A stretch of DNA of 64,000 nt, from assembly GCF_002242805.1 (NCBI RefSeq), contig NZ_MCGQ01000020.1:124227-188226 (forward strand). The letters are read 5' to 3'. Position 1 is the first letter of the stretch; every line of letters starts with the position of its first letter. Origin of the DNA: Streptomyces diastatochromogenes. Lineage in GTDB: Bacteria > Actinomycetota > Actinomycetes > Streptomycetales > Streptomycetaceae. Positions 9,486 to 18,106 of the stretch are shown one piece after another. A model generated the notes under the pieces. The model was not told where the DNA came from. It saw nothing but the letters and a program-made list of their open reading frames with translations, and ran no database searches. Made by a program: the position numbers and the translations under genes.

Positions 9486-11447
9486 TCAGCCGTTCTTGAT
9501 GCGGTTCGTCAGCTCGGTCACCTGGTTGTAGATCGAGCGCCGCTCGGCCATCAGCGCGCGGATCTTGCGGTCGGCGTGCATGACGGTCGTGTGGTCGCGG
9601 CCACCGAAGTGCGCGCCGATCTTCGGCAGGGACAGGTCGGTCAGCTCGCGGCACAGGTACATGGCGATCTGGCGGGCCGTGACCAGCTGGCGGCCGCGCG
9701 AGGTGCCGCACAGGTCATCGATCGTGAGGCCGAAGTAGTCGGCGGTCGCCCCCATGATGGCCGACGCGGTGATCTCGGGAGTCGAGTCCTCGCCCCCGGG
9801 GATCAGGTCCTTGAGGACGATCTCCGTCAGGCCCAGGTCCACCGGTTGCCGGTTGAGCGAGGCGAACGCGGTCACCCGGATCAGCGCGCCCTCCAGCTCA
9901 CGGATGTTCCGCGAGATCCGGGAGGCGATGAACTCCAGTACCTCCGGCGGGGCGTTGAGCTGCTCCTGCACCGCCTTCTTGCGCAGGATCGCGATGCGCG
10001 TCTCCAGCTCGGGCGGCTGGACGTCGGTGATCAGACCCCACTCGAAACGGTTCCGCAGTCGGTCCTCCAGCGTGACCAGCTGCTTGGGCGGCCGGTCGCT
10101 GGAGAGCACGATCTGCTTGTTGGCGTTGTGGAGCGTGTTGAAGGTGTGGAAGAACTCCTCCTGCGTCGACTCCTTGTCCGCCAGGAACTGGATGTCGTCG
10201 ACGAGCAGGATGTCCATCTCGCGGTAGCGCTTGCGGAAGCTGTCGCCCTTGCCGTCGCGGATGGAGTTGATGAACTCGTTGGTGAACTCCTCGGAGCTGA
10301 CGTACCGCACCCGCGTGCCCGGGTAGAGGCTGCGCGCGTAGTGCCCGATCGCGTGCAGCAGGTGCGTCTTGCCGAGCCCCGACTCCCCGTAGATGAAGAG
10401 GGGGTTGTACGCCTTCGCGGGCGCCTCGGCGACGGCCACCGCGGCCGCGTGCGCGAACCGGTTGGAGGCGCCGATGACGAACGTGTCGAAGAGGTACTTC
10501 GGGTTCAGTCGCGCGGTCGGCTCACCGGGACCGCTCGCCGGCGCGGGCTTCGCGGCCGCCGGACCGGGCGCACCGGTCCCGCCGGCCGGCGGCAGGTCCG
10601 GGCGGCCCGGACCGCCGCGGTGCACCGGGCCGGCGCCGGCCGGCTGGTCGGGCAGCTCACGGCGGACGGGGTCGCGCTGGTCGTACTCCGCGCGGGGGGA
10701 GCCGTAGTCCGGGCGCTCGTACTCCGAGCGGTCGTAGTCGGGGCGCTCGTACTCCGGGCGCGGGGCGTCGTAGTCGCCGCGCTGCCGGTCGTACGACGGG
10801 CGCTCCACGTTCTGCGGGCGGTAGTCCTGGGACGGCGAGCCGTAGGTGTCCTGCCCCGAGGAGCCGTAGGCGTCCTGCGACGGCGAGGCGTAAGGGTCGC
10901 GCTCGGGGAAGCCGAGGCGCGGCTGCTGCCAGCCGTACTCGTCCTGTCCGGACCGCGGCCAGGCGCCGGGCTCGGGTCGCTGGTACTCGGACGGATAGGC
11001 GGGCCGGGCCGTCGGCAGCTGGTCCCCGCGGGAGGGCGGCTCGTTGCCCGGGAGCGGGTCGCCGGCACGGTGCCGTCCGTAGCCCTCGTACGGTCCGGAG
11101 GGCAGTTCCGGCTCCTCGTAGCGCTGCCGCTGCGGCTGCGCGGAGGGCGCCTGCGGGGCCGACGGCTCGCCCGCGGAGTCGTCCACGGTGATCGCGATGC
11201 GGATGGGGCGGCCGCACTCGCGGCTCAGGGTCTCGCTGACGATCGGCGCGAGACGGCCCTCCAGTACGTTCTTCGCGAATTCGTTCGGTACGGCGAGCAG
11301 AGCGGTGTCCGCTACCAGCGCGAGCGGCTGGCAGCGCCGGATCCAGTGCTCGTCCTTCGCCTCGACACCCTGGCCGCGGCCCTCACCGAGGAGCTGCTCG
11401 AGTACTCGTGGCCACACTGCGGCAAGATCGGCAGGTACGTCAGCCAC
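9486..11447 (-). CDS. dnaA: Chromosomal replication initiator DnaA
   Basis: 653 aa, much longer than E. coli DnaA (467 aa), because domain II is extended. Order: domain I at about 1-85 (WPRVLEQLLGEG...); a low-complexity linker at about 100-310 rich in Tyr, Asp, Arg, Pro and Gly (repeats like YERPDYDRSEYERPDYG); the AAA+ domain with Walker A GESGLGKTHLL and Walker B ILLVDDIQFL; then the DNA-binding domain with the DnaA signature GRDHTTVMHADRKI. It starts with GTG 11447. Long linkers are typical of Streptomyces DnaA. It reads toward oriC. Confidence 0.98.
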   Translation of the reverse strand: MADVPADLAAVWPRVLEQLLGEGRGQGVEAKDEHWIRRCQPLALVADTALLAVPNEFAKNVLEGRLAPIVSETLSRECGRPIRIAITVDDSAGEPSAPQAPSAQPQRQRYEEPELPSGPYEGYGRHRAGDPLPGNEPPSRGDQLPTARPAYPSEYQRPEPGAWPRSGQDEYGWQQPRLGFPERDPYASPSQDAYGSSGQDTYGSPSQDYRPQNVERPSYDRQRGDYDAPRPEYERPDYDRSEYERPDYGSPRAEYDQRDPVRRELPDQPAGAGPVHRGGPGRPDLPPAGGTGAPGPAAAKPAPASGPGEPTARLNPKYLFDTFVIGASNRFAHAAAVAVAEAPAKAYNPLFIYGESGLGKTHLLHAIGHYARSLYPGTRVRYVSSEEFTNEFINSIRDGKGDSFRKRYREMDILLVDDIQFLADKESTQEEFFHTFNTLHNANKQIVLSSDRPPKQLVTLEDRLRNRFEWGLITDVQPPELETRIAILRKKAVQEQLNAPPEVLEFIASRISRNIRELEGALIRVTAFASLNRQPVDLGLTEIVLKDLIPGGEDSTPEITASAIMGATADYFGLTIDDLCGTSRGRQLVTARQIAMYLCRELTDLSLPKIGAHFGGRDHTTVMHADRKIRALMAERRSIYNQVTELTNRIKNG

Positions 11448-11821
11448 AGGGCACGCTCTCTCACAGGTCCCACGAACGTGTGGTTGTGGGACGGGTCGGG
11501 GTGAAAATCGGGGCGGGCGGGGATAAGGGAACGAATCGGAGTCCAGCCACGGTAGTCAGCGTGGCGGCTACGGTTCAAGTTGTTGTCCCCAGCCTGTGGA
11601 TAGTGTCTCTCAGTGACCCTCGGTTTGACCGGATGGCGTAGCCCCGCGTACCGTAACCAGGTCGAGTTGTCGATGGCTGCTGCCGCCTGCCTCCGATGGG
11701 CACAGATCACTTCAGGTGATCGGGAAGCGGTGCACTCGGGCGTGACGCGAGCTACTCGTGGGCGCACGGTGACAGCCAGGACGGCACCCCGCCACCTACC
11801 GATTCTTTCTGGAGCCCCCGA
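11448..11821. promoter_or_regulatory. Divergent dnaA / rpmH promoter region with DnaA boxes
   Basis: This 374-bp gap separates two divergent transcripts. A DnaA-box pair, TTGTCCCCA at 11583-11591 and TGTGGATAG at 11595-11603 (minus-strand CTATCCACA), faces dnaA and fits the known autoregulation of Streptomyces dnaA by DnaA. Rightward, TTGACC at 11625-11630 and TACCGT at 11649-11654 with an 18-bp spacer make a plausible rpmH promoter. No gene is seen here. Confidence 0.55.
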
Positions 11822-11959
11822 GTGAGCAAGCGCACCTTCCAGCCGAACAACCGTCGTCGCGCGAAGACCCACGGCTTCCGCCTGCGGATGCGTACCCGTG
11901 CCGGCCGCGCGATTCTCGCGAACCGCCGTAGCAAGGGTCGCGCCAGCCTGTCCGCCTGA
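11822..11959 (+). CDS. rpmH: 50S ribosomal protein L34
   Basis: 45 aa, very basic, beginning SKRTFQPNNRRRAKTHGF and ending GRASLSA, which is unmistakably L34. It starts at GTG 11822 with GGAG upstream. It heads the rpmH-rnpA-yidD-yidC-jag-rsmG cluster, transcribed away from dnaA. Confidence 0.97.
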   Translation: MSKRTFQPNNRRRAKTHGFRLRMRTRAGRAILANRRSKGRASLSA

Positions 11960-11980
11960 TCCTGATCAGGTCATGACGTC

Positions 11981-12352
11981 GTGCTGCCTACCGAGCATCG
12001 GCTGAGGCGGCGCGAGGACTTCGCGACCGCGGTACGACGGGGTCGTCGGGCAGGCCGCCCGACTCTCGTCGTCCACCTTCGTAGCGGTGCCACGGACCCG
12101 CACGCGCCAGGGGAGAGCGCTCCCCCGACGCGTGCGGGTTTCGTCGTGAGCAAGGCTGTGGGTGGAGCGGTCGTGCGCAACAAAGTGAAGCGCAGACTGC
12201 GCCATCTGATGCGTGACCGAGTCGCCCTGTTTCCCCCCGGTAGCCTGGTAGTCGTACGAGCGCTGCCCGGAGCGGGCGACGCAGACCACGCACAGCTGGC
12301 CCGAGACCTGGATGCCGCCCTCGAGCGGCTGCTGGGAGGGGGCGCGCGATGA
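11981..12352 (+). CDS. rnpA: Ribonuclease P protein component
   Basis: 123 aa. Basic RNA-binding protein that helps the RNase P RNA process tRNA 5' ends. It starts at GTG 11981 (VLPTEHRLRRREDFATAVRRG). The RNP-type signature KAVGGAVVRNKVKRRLRH is at about residues 50-67. It lies 21 bp after rpmH, and its stop overlaps the yidD start (ATGA), suggesting coupling. Confidence 0.95.
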   Translation: MLPTEHRLRRREDFATAVRRGRRAGRPTLVVHLRSGATDPHAPGESAPPTRAGFVVSKAVGGAVVRNKVKRRLRHLMRDRVALFPPGSLVVVRALPGAGDADHAQLARDLDAALERLLGGGAR

Positions 12353-12714
12353 AGTACCCGCTACTGGCTCTGATCAAGCTGTACCAGTGGACGATCAGTC
12401 CGCTGCTGGGGCCGGTGTGCAAGTACTACCCGTCGTGCTCCCACTACGGCTACACGGCCATCGACCGGCACGGTGCGGTCAAGGGAACGGCACTCACCGC
12501 CTGGCGCATCCTCCGGTGCAATCCGTGGTCGCTCGGCGGTGTGGACCATGTTCCTCCGCGCAAGCGCCCGCGGTGGCACGAAATGCTGCGCAACGCTTGG
12601 CGCGCACGAAAGGGCGGGACCTCCGCCGCCGAACCGGCCACCGAGGAGAAGCCTCAGTCCGAGCTTCCCTCGAGCCCGGCCGCAGAGACTTCGTCCCATG
12701 CCCAAGGAGCATGA
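12349..12714 (+). CDS. yidD: Membrane protein insertion efficiency factor YidD
   Basis: 121 aa. The N-terminal 80 residues match the YidD family: IKLYQWTISPLLGPVCKYYPSCSHYG, with the two conserved cysteines, then an amphipathic stretch. The C-terminal 40 residues are a charged actinomycete tail. It assists YidC-dependent membrane protein insertion. It overlaps rnpA upstream, and yidC follows after 3 bp. Confidence 0.93.
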   Translation: MKYPLLALIKLYQWTISPLLGPVCKYYPSCSHYGYTAIDRHGAVKGTALTAWRILRCNPWSLGGVDHVPPRKRPRWHEMLRNAWRARKGGTSAAEPATEEKPQSELPSSPAAETSSHAQGA

Positions 12715-12717
12715 TTA

Positions 12718-13989
12718 GTGGACACGATTGCCAGCCTCTTCAGCTTCATCACGACACCTGTCTCCTGGGTCATCGTCCAGTTCCACACGGTGTACGGCGC
12801 CATCTTCGGCCCCGACACCGGGTGGGCCTGGGGCCTGTCGATCGTGTCCCTCGTGATTCTGATCCGCATCTGCCTGGTCCCGCTCTTCGTGAAGCAGATC
12901 AAGGCGACCCGGGCCATGCAGACGCTCCAGCCCGAGATGAAGAAGATTCAGGAGCGCTACAAGAACGACAAGCAGCGTCAGTCCGAAGAGATGATGAAGC
13001 TGTACAAGGAGTCGGGCACCAACCCGCTCTCCTCGTGCCTTCCCATCCTGGCGCAGTCCCCGTTCTTCTTCGCCCTGTACCACGTGCTCAACGGCATCGC
13101 GTCGGGCCAGACCATCGGCGTCATCAACGCGTCGCTGCTGGAGAGCGCCCGTAAGGCGCACATCTTCGGGGCCCCGCTCGCCGCGAAGTTCAAGGACAGC
13201 TCCAGCACCATCGAGGCGCTCGGCGCCTCGGTCACCGACGTGCGCGTCGTGACCGTGGTCATGATCGTCCTGATGTCGGCGTCGCAGTTCTACACGCAGC
13301 GCCAGCTGATGACGAAGAACGTCGACACCACGGTGAAGACGCCGTTCATGCAGCAGCAGAAGATGCTGATGTACGTCTTCCCCATCATGTTCGCCGTCTT
13401 CGGTATCAACTTCCCGGTCGGTGTCCTCATCTACTGGCTGACCACCAACGTGTGGACCATGGGCCAGCAGATGTACGTCATCCACAACAACCCGACCCCG
13501 GGTTCCAAGGCCCAGGCCGCCTACCTGGAGCGCCTCACCAAGCACGTCGCGCACCACGGCAAGGTCCGTCGCCGGAGCGAGAAGACCATCGTCAAGGCGA
13601 TCGTCGCCAAGGGCCGTGAGCGCAACGAGTTCGAGCGCAAGTTCATCAACGGTCTGACCAAGGCGGGCCTCGCGGCCCAGGCCGACGGCACCGTGGTGAA
13701 GAGCGAGAGCCAGGCCGTGGTGGAGGCCGAGGACGGCACGACGACCACCACCGCCCCTCGGCGCCAGCAGCCCAAGCGTCAGAGCAAGGCCCAGCGCCAG
13801 ACCGGCGGGACCAAGCCGGCGGGCGACGACACGTCGGCCACCTCGCTGGAGAAGTCCGACGAGCCGGAGGACGCCAAGCCCGCCGCTGCCAAGCAGCCCC
13901 AGAAGCCCGGCTCCGGCACCCGCAGCAAGGCCCAGTCCGGCCAGCGCAAGGGTGGCCCGCAGCGGCCCAAGTCCCCGTCCAAGAAGTAA
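12718..13989 (+). CDS. yidC: Membrane protein insertase YidC
   Basis: 423 aa, GTG start. Membrane-integral insertase of the Oxa1/YidC family. A hydrophobic segment near residues 28-60 (WAWGLSIVSLVILIRICLVP) is followed by the charged cytoplasmic hairpin (KQIKATRAMQTLQPEMKKIQ), then further transmembrane helices (SSCLPILAQSPFFFALYHVL, VVTVVMIVLMSASQF, MLMYVFPIMFAVFGI). The final 130 residues are a Lys/Arg/Gln-rich soluble tail (RRQQPKRQSKAQRQ...), which in this family can contact ribosomes. Confidence 0.96.
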   Translation: MDTIASLFSFITTPVSWVIVQFHTVYGAIFGPDTGWAWGLSIVSLVILIRICLVPLFVKQIKATRAMQTLQPEMKKIQERYKNDKQRQSEEMMKLYKESGTNPLSSCLPILAQSPFFFALYHVLNGIASGQTIGVINASLLESARKAHIFGAPLAAKFKDSSSTIEALGASVTDVRVVTVVMIVLMSASQFYTQRQLMTKNVDTTVKTPFMQQQKMLMYVFPIMFAVFGINFPVGVLIYWLTTNVWTMGQQMYVIHNNPTPGSKAQAAYLERLTKHVAHHGKVRRRSEKTIVKAIVAKGRERNEFERKFINGLTKAGLAAQADGTVVKSESQAVVEAEDGTTTTTAPRRQQPKRQSKAQRQTGGTKPAGDDTSATSLEKSDEPEDAKPAAAKQPQKPGSGTRSKAQSGQRKGGPQRPKSPSKK

Positions 13990-14004
13990 GAAGGAGCCCA
14001 TCCC

Positions 14005-14517
14005 GTGACGGAAGGCACCACCTCCGCCGCTGCCGAGGGTGCAGACACCCTGACTCGCCTGGAGCAGGAGGGTGAGATCGCGGCGGACTACCTGGAGGGT
14101 CTGCTGGACATCGCCGACCTCGACGGCGACATCGACATGGACGTCGAGGCCGATCGCGCCTCCGTGTCGATCATCAGCGACAGCGGCAGCCGCGACCTGC
14201 AGAAGCTGGTCGGCCGCGACGGCGAGGTGCTGGAGGCACTGCAGGAGCTGACGCGCCTGGCCGTGCACCGGGAGACCGGCGACCGCAGCCGACTGATGCT
14301 GGACATCGCGGGCTACCGCGCCAAGAAGCGCGCCGAGCTGTCCGAGCTGGGCGCCAAGGCCGCCGCCGATGTCAAGAACACCGGCGAGCCCGTGAAGCTC
14401 AAGCCGATGACCCCGTTCGAGCGCAAGGTCGTGCACGACGCGGTCAAGGCCGCCGGGCTGCGCAGCGAGTCGGAGGGCGAGGAGCCGCAGCGGTTCGTCG
14501 TCGTGCTGCCCGCCTGA
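14005..14517 (+). CDS. jag: Jag/KhpB RNA-binding protein (KH-R3H)
   Basis: 170 aa, GTG start with AAGGAG upstream, 15 bp after yidC. The KH domain is centred on LQKLVGRDGEVLEALQELTRLAV (residues about 68-90). The R3H domain lies at the C-terminus (KLKPMTPFERKVVHDAVKAAG). In other bacteria KhpB pairs with KhpA and affects RNA stability and cell envelope growth; that role here is inferred from the family. Confidence 0.92.
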   Translation: MTEGTTSAAAEGADTLTRLEQEGEIAADYLEGLLDIADLDGDIDMDVEADRASVSIISDSGSRDLQKLVGRDGEVLEALQELTRLAVHRETGDRSRLMLDIAGYRAKKRAELSELGAKAAADVKNTGEPVKLKPMTPFERKVVHDAVKAAGLRSESEGEEPQRFVVVLPA

Positions 14518-14536
14518 TCGGTCCCTCACGTTTCAC

Positions 14537-14565
14537 CGGCCCCGTCTGTTGAGCAGACGGGGCCG
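14537..14565 (+). terminator. Terminator after jag
   Basis: A perfect 12-bp stem CGGCCCCGTCTG / CAGACGGGGCCG with loop TTGAG, followed by AACTTTG. It lies 20 bp past the jag stop and before rsmG. Confidence 0.75.
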
Positions 14566-14635
14566 AACTTTGTCAGCCTGGTAGTTCTGGTGGCCGGTGC
14601 GCGAAGCACCGGCGCGGTACGGAAGGACGGTCCCC

Positions 14636-15352
14636 GTGACGGAGGCAGCGGAGCTTCCCCCCGCGCCCGAGCAGGCGCGGGTAGTTTTTGGTGATCGCTT
14701 CGCCGATGCGGTCCGCTACGCGGAGCTGCTTGCCGAGGCGGGCGTGCAGCGTGGCCTGATCGGCCCGCGTGAAGTGCCTCGTCTGTGGGAGCGGCACCTG
14801 CTGAACTGCGCGGTCCTCTCGGAGGCGGTCCCGGAGGGGGTGACGGTGTGCGACGTCGGCTCCGGCGCCGGCCTGCCGGGCATTCCGCTGGCCCTGGTCC
14901 GGGACGACCTGAACATCACCCTGTTGGAGCCCCTGCTGCGGCGCACCACCTTCCTCACCGAGGTCGTCGAGCTGCTGGGCCTGGATCACGTCACCGTGGT
15001 GCGGGGCCGGGCCGAGGAGGTCATGGGCAAGCTGCCACCCGTCCATGTGGTGACAGCCCGCGCCGTGGCCCCGCTGGACCGTCTGGCCACCTGGGGCATT
15101 CCGCTGCTGCGCCCGTACGGCGAGATGCTCGCACTCAAGGGGGACACCGCCGAGGAGGAGCTGAAGTCGGCGGCCACCGCGCTCAGCAAGCTGGGTGCGG
15201 TGTCGACGTCCATCCTGCATGTGGGTGAGGGCGTGGTGGACCCCCCGTCCACGGTCGTGCGGGTCGAGGTGGGAGAGAGCCCGGGCGGTGTGCGCTTCGC
15301 GGCGAAGCGGGCCAAGGCGGCCCGGACGGGGCGGGTACGGCGCCGTCGCTGA
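14636..15352 (+). CDS. rsmG: 16S rRNA (guanine(527)-N7)-methyltransferase RsmG
   Basis: 238 aa, also called GidB. Start GTG 14636 was chosen because GGAAGGACGG lies 6 bp upstream; an in-frame codon at 14597 is possible. The SAM-binding motif is VCDVGSGAGLPGIPLAL. It methylates G527 of 16S rRNA; loss in Streptomyces gives low-level streptomycin resistance. The C-terminus is basic (FAAKRAKAARTGRVRRRR). Confidence 0.95.
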   Translation: MTEAAELPPAPEQARVVFGDRFADAVRYAELLAEAGVQRGLIGPREVPRLWERHLLNCAVLSEAVPEGVTVCDVGSGAGLPGIPLALVRDDLNITLLEPLLRRTTFLTEVVELLGLDHVTVVRGRAEEVMGKLPPVHVVTARAVAPLDRLATWGIPLLRPYGEMLALKGDTAEEELKSAATALSKLGAVSTSILHVGEGVVDPPSTVVRVEVGESPGGVRFAAKRAKAARTGRVRRRR

Positions 15353-15665
15353 TCCGTCCTGAGGACGAGACGTACTCCACACAAGCTGCCAAACGCACGT
15401 AAGCCGGAGTGTCGCGAAGGTCCGGCCGCCATCGCTGTGCATCGTGTTTCACGTGAAACGTCGCTCACTGCTGCACGGCATCATCAGTCGCGGCCGCGCC
15501 GCGGCCGAACCTCGCGACCGAAAGCCTCTCGGTTCACTCGGAGAGGCACCGGAGTTGTCCACAGAGGTGGATTTCTCCACAGAACACCAGGCCTCACTGG
15601 TTCACGACCCCGAAGACATGGGAGGCTCTGTTCATTGCGAGCCTGAAGTCGAGGAGAGTGAATCC
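15353..15665 (+). promoter_or_regulatory. parAB upstream region with parS and DnaA boxes
   Basis: This stretch holds one perfect parS (15446-15459), a perfect DnaA box TTGTCCACA at 15555-15563 and a consensus-fitting box TTCTCCACA at 15573-15581. The parA frame is open across it from GTG 15444, but that start falls inside the parS palindrome, so I treat most of it as leader. Confidence 0.6.
15446..15459. other. parS: parS site 1
   Basis: Perfect 14-bp palindrome GTTTCACGTGAAAC, the actinomycete ParB-binding core, in the leader of parAB. Confidence 0.93.
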
Positions 15666-16691
15666 GTGCGGTCCGACGCCAACATCGCGGGACCGATGAC
15701 CGATCCGGTCCCCGGTCCCCGTACCGAGTCGATGGGGGCGGATGTTTCACGTGAAACACCGCCCCCGATGGACGACACTCCCATCGGTCGCGCTGCCCAA
15801 CTGGCGGTGGAGGCTCTGGGCCGCGCCGGCGAAGGCCTGCCGCGACCCGAGCAGACCCGAGTCATCGTGGTCGCCAACCAGAAGGGCGGCGTGGGCAAGA
15901 CGACGACGACCGTCAACCTTGCCGCTTCGCTGGCTCTGCACGGCGGCCGCGTTCTGGTGATCGACCTCGACCCGCAGGGCAACGCGTCCACGGCGCTGGG
16001 GATCGACCATCACGCCGAGGTTCCTTCCATCTACGACGTGTTGGTGGAGAGCAGGCCGCTCGCCGAGGTCGTCCAGCCCGTCCCCGATGTCGAAGGCCTC
16101 TTCTGCGCCCCCGCCACCATCGATCTCGCCGGTGCGGAGATCGAATTGGTGTCCCTGGTGGCCCGTGAGAGTCGGCTGCAGCGCGCGATCCAGGCGTACG
16201 AGCAGCCGTTGGACTACATCCTCATCGACTGCCCGCCCTCGCTGGGCCTGTTGACGGTCAACGCGCTCGTCGCGGGCCAGGAGGTCCTCATCCCCATCCA
16301 GTGCGAGTACTACGCGCTGGAGGGACTGGGTCAGCTGCTGCGCAACGTCGACCTGGTGCGGGGGCACCTCAACCCCACCCTGCATGTGTCGACCATCCTG
16401 CTCACCATGTACGACGGCCGGACGCGTCTCGCCTCGCAGGTCGCGGAAGAGGTGCGCACCCACTTCGGCGACGAGGTGCTGCGGACGAGCATCCCTCGCT
16501 CGGTCCGTATCTCCGAGGCGCCGAGCTACGGGCAGACGGTGCTGACTTACGATCCTGGATCGAGCGGTGCCCTCTCCTATCTTGAGGCGGCCCGAGAAAT
16601 CGCGCTGAAGGGCATCGGCATCAGCTATGACGCCAGCCAGGCCCATATCGGCGCCCAGAACGACCCGAGCATGGTGGAGGGGATCCAGTGA
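15666..16691 (+). CDS. parA: Chromosome-partitioning ATPase ParA
   Basis: 341 aa from GTG 15666, which has GAGGAG nine bases upstream. Alternative in-frame starts are ATG 15618 (weak SD) and GTG 15444 (inside parS 1). The deviant Walker A motif is QKGGVGKTTTTVNLAASL; Walker A' is LVIDLDPQGNASTALG; the Walker B strand is YILIDCPPSLGLLTVNAL. ParA forms a dynamic gradient that moves ParB-parS complexes and, in Streptomyces, organises segregation in sporulating hyphae. A parS lies inside the coding region. The stop overlaps parB. Confidence 0.94.
   Translation: MRSDANIAGPMTDPVPGPRTESMGADVSRETPPPMDDTPIGRAAQLAVEALGRAGEGLPRPEQTRVIVVANQKGGVGKTTTTVNLAASLALHGGRVLVIDLDPQGNASTALGIDHHAEVPSIYDVLVESRPLAEVVQPVPDVEGLFCAPATIDLAGAEIELVSLVARESRLQRAIQAYEQPLDYILIDCPPSLGLLTVNALVAGQEVLIPIQCEYYALEGLGQLLRNVDLVRGHLNPTLHVSTILLTMYDGRTRLASQVAEEVRTHFGDEVLRTSIPRSVRISEAPSYGQTVLTYDPGSSGALSYLEAAREIALKGIGISYDASQAHIGAQNDPSMVEGIQ
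15744..15757. other. parS: parS site 2 (inside parA)
   Basis: Perfect GTTTCACGTGAAAC within the N-terminal coding part of parA, where it encodes VSRET. Confidence 0.93.
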
Positions 16692-17788
16692 GCGAGCGAC
16701 GGAGGGGGCTGGGCCGCGGACTCGGCGCACTGATCCCTGCTGCCCCGACCGAGAAGAACCCGGCTCCGGCCGCGATGGGGAGTGGAGCGTCCACGTCCCC
16801 GGCAGCGGTCCCGGTGCTGACGACCGACCGCGGGGTGGCCGCGGCGAAGGTGGCCACGCTGCCGCCTGTTTCACATGAAACCGAGGATCCCTCGGTGAGC
16901 CCTGTCGCGGAGGCTCCCGCGCCTCCGGTGGGCGCCCACTTCGCCGAGCTGCCCCTCGACGCCATCACGCCGAACCCGCGTCAGCCGCGTGAGGTCTTCG
17001 ACGAGGACGCGCTGCACGAGCTGGTCACCTCTATCCAGGAGGTCGGTCTCCTCCAGCCCGTCGTCGTACGGCAGCTGGGTCCCGGCCGCTATGAGCTGAT
17101 CATGGGTGAGCGCCGCTGGCGGGCCTGCCGTGAGGCCGGCCTGGAGGCCATCCCGGCGATCGTCCGGGCTACCGATGACGAGAAGCTCCTCCTGGACGCC
17201 CTGCTGGAGAACCTGCACCGGGCGCAGCTGAACCCGCTGGAAGAGGCAGCCGCCTACGACCAGCTGCTGAAGGACTTCAACTGCACGCACGACCAGCTGG
17301 CCGACCGCATCGGGCGCTCTCGTCCGCAGGTCTCCAACACCCTGCGGCTGCTGAAGCTGTCGCCGGCGGTCCAGCGCAGGGTCGCCGCCGGGGTCCTCTC
17401 CGCCGGGCACGCCCGGGCGCTGCTGTCCGTCGAGGACTCGGAGGAGCAGGACCGGCTGGCCCACCGCATCGTGGCCGAGGGCCTCTCCGTGCGGGCCGTC
17501 GAGGAGATCGTGACCCTGATGGGCTCGCGGCCCCAGACGACCCAGCGATCCAAGGGCCCGCGGGCCGGTGCCCGGGTCTCCCCGGCGCTGAGCGAGCTGG
17601 CCACTCGTCTGTCGGACCGCTTCGAGACCCGGGTGAAGGTCGACCTCGGGCAGAAGAAGGGCAAGATCACCGTGGAGTTCGCGTCCATGGAGGACCTTGA
17701 GCGGATCCTCGGCTCCCTCGCCCCGGGCGAGGGTCCGGTCCTGCAGAAGGGTCTCCACGACGGGGACTCCGAGGAGCAGGACGACTGA
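16688..17788 (+). CDS. parB: Chromosome-partitioning protein ParB
   Basis: 366 aa, GTG start overlapping the parA stop (GTGA). N-terminal part: RRGLGRGLGALIP, the ParA-interacting region, then a variable linker to about residue 80. The CTP-binding/ParB-N domain holds ITPNPRQPREVFDEDAL and GERRWRACREAGL. The helix-turn-helix is LADRIGRSRPQVSNTLRLLKL. The C-terminal dimerisation domain ends LASLAPGEG-like. It binds parS and spreads along DNA as a CTP-gated clamp. Confidence 0.97.
   Translation: MSERRRGLGRGLGALIPAAPTEKNPAPAAMGSGASTSPAAVPVLTTDRGVAAAKVATLPPVSHETEDPSVSPVAEAPAPPVGAHFAELPLDAITPNPRQPREVFDEDALHELVTSIQEVGLLQPVVVRQLGPGRYELIMGERRWRACREAGLEAIPAIVRATDDEKLLLDALLENLHRAQLNPLEEAAAYDQLLKDFNCTHDQLADRIGRSRPQVSNTLRLLKLSPAVQRRVAAGVLSAGHARALLSVEDSEEQDRLAHRIVAEGLSVRAVEEIVTLMGSRPQTTQRSKGPRAGARVSPALSELATRLSDRFETRVKVDLGQKKGKITVEFASMEDLERILGSLAPGEGPVLQKGLHDGDSEEQDD
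16868..16881. other. parS: parS-like site 3, one mismatch (inside parB)
   Basis: GTTTCACATGAAAC, one base off the core (A for G at position 8), within the linker-coding part of parB. It encodes VSHET. Confidence 0.7.
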
Positions 17789-18106
17789 ACCTCCGGCGGT
17801 CCCGCCGCATGGTGCAGGGGAGCGGATCGCGTCCGGTGCATACCGGAAGGCGGTCCGCTCTTTGCTGTGAGGCAGTATCGAGGGAATCGCATCGTGGATA
17901 CGATGCGGATGGGGTATGGCGCATCCACCTGGCGGATCTCTGAGTGGGGAGACAGGGGCCATGCGATCGATGAGCCGCACCGGACTGGTGAGCGCTGGCT
18001 TGGGCCTTGGGGCCGTCGGCGGATTCGTCGGCAGCCTGCTGAGGGAACGGAGCGCTCTGACAGCCGCTCGCGACGCAGCGGGCGAAGGAAGCGAGGAACA
18101 GCCTTC
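17789..18106. other. Intergenic region after parB, possible small membrane protein
   Basis: This 318-bp region lies between parB and the GNAT gene. A frame from ATG 17961 with GGGGAGACAGGGGCC upstream would encode MRSMSRTGLVSAGLGLGAV followed by GGFVGSLLRE, a hydrophobic N-terminus. It then overlaps the GNAT start and runs on out of phase to 18218. I cannot decide whether it is translated. Confidence 0.3.

Noticed and set aside
9267..11504. A 745-codon plus-strand frame across oriC and dnaA
   Set aside because: Antisense to dnaA and without any domain.
12715..14529. A 604-codon minus-strand frame
   Set aside because: Antisense to yidC and jag, which are certain; Leu/Val/Arg/Asp-rich shadow.
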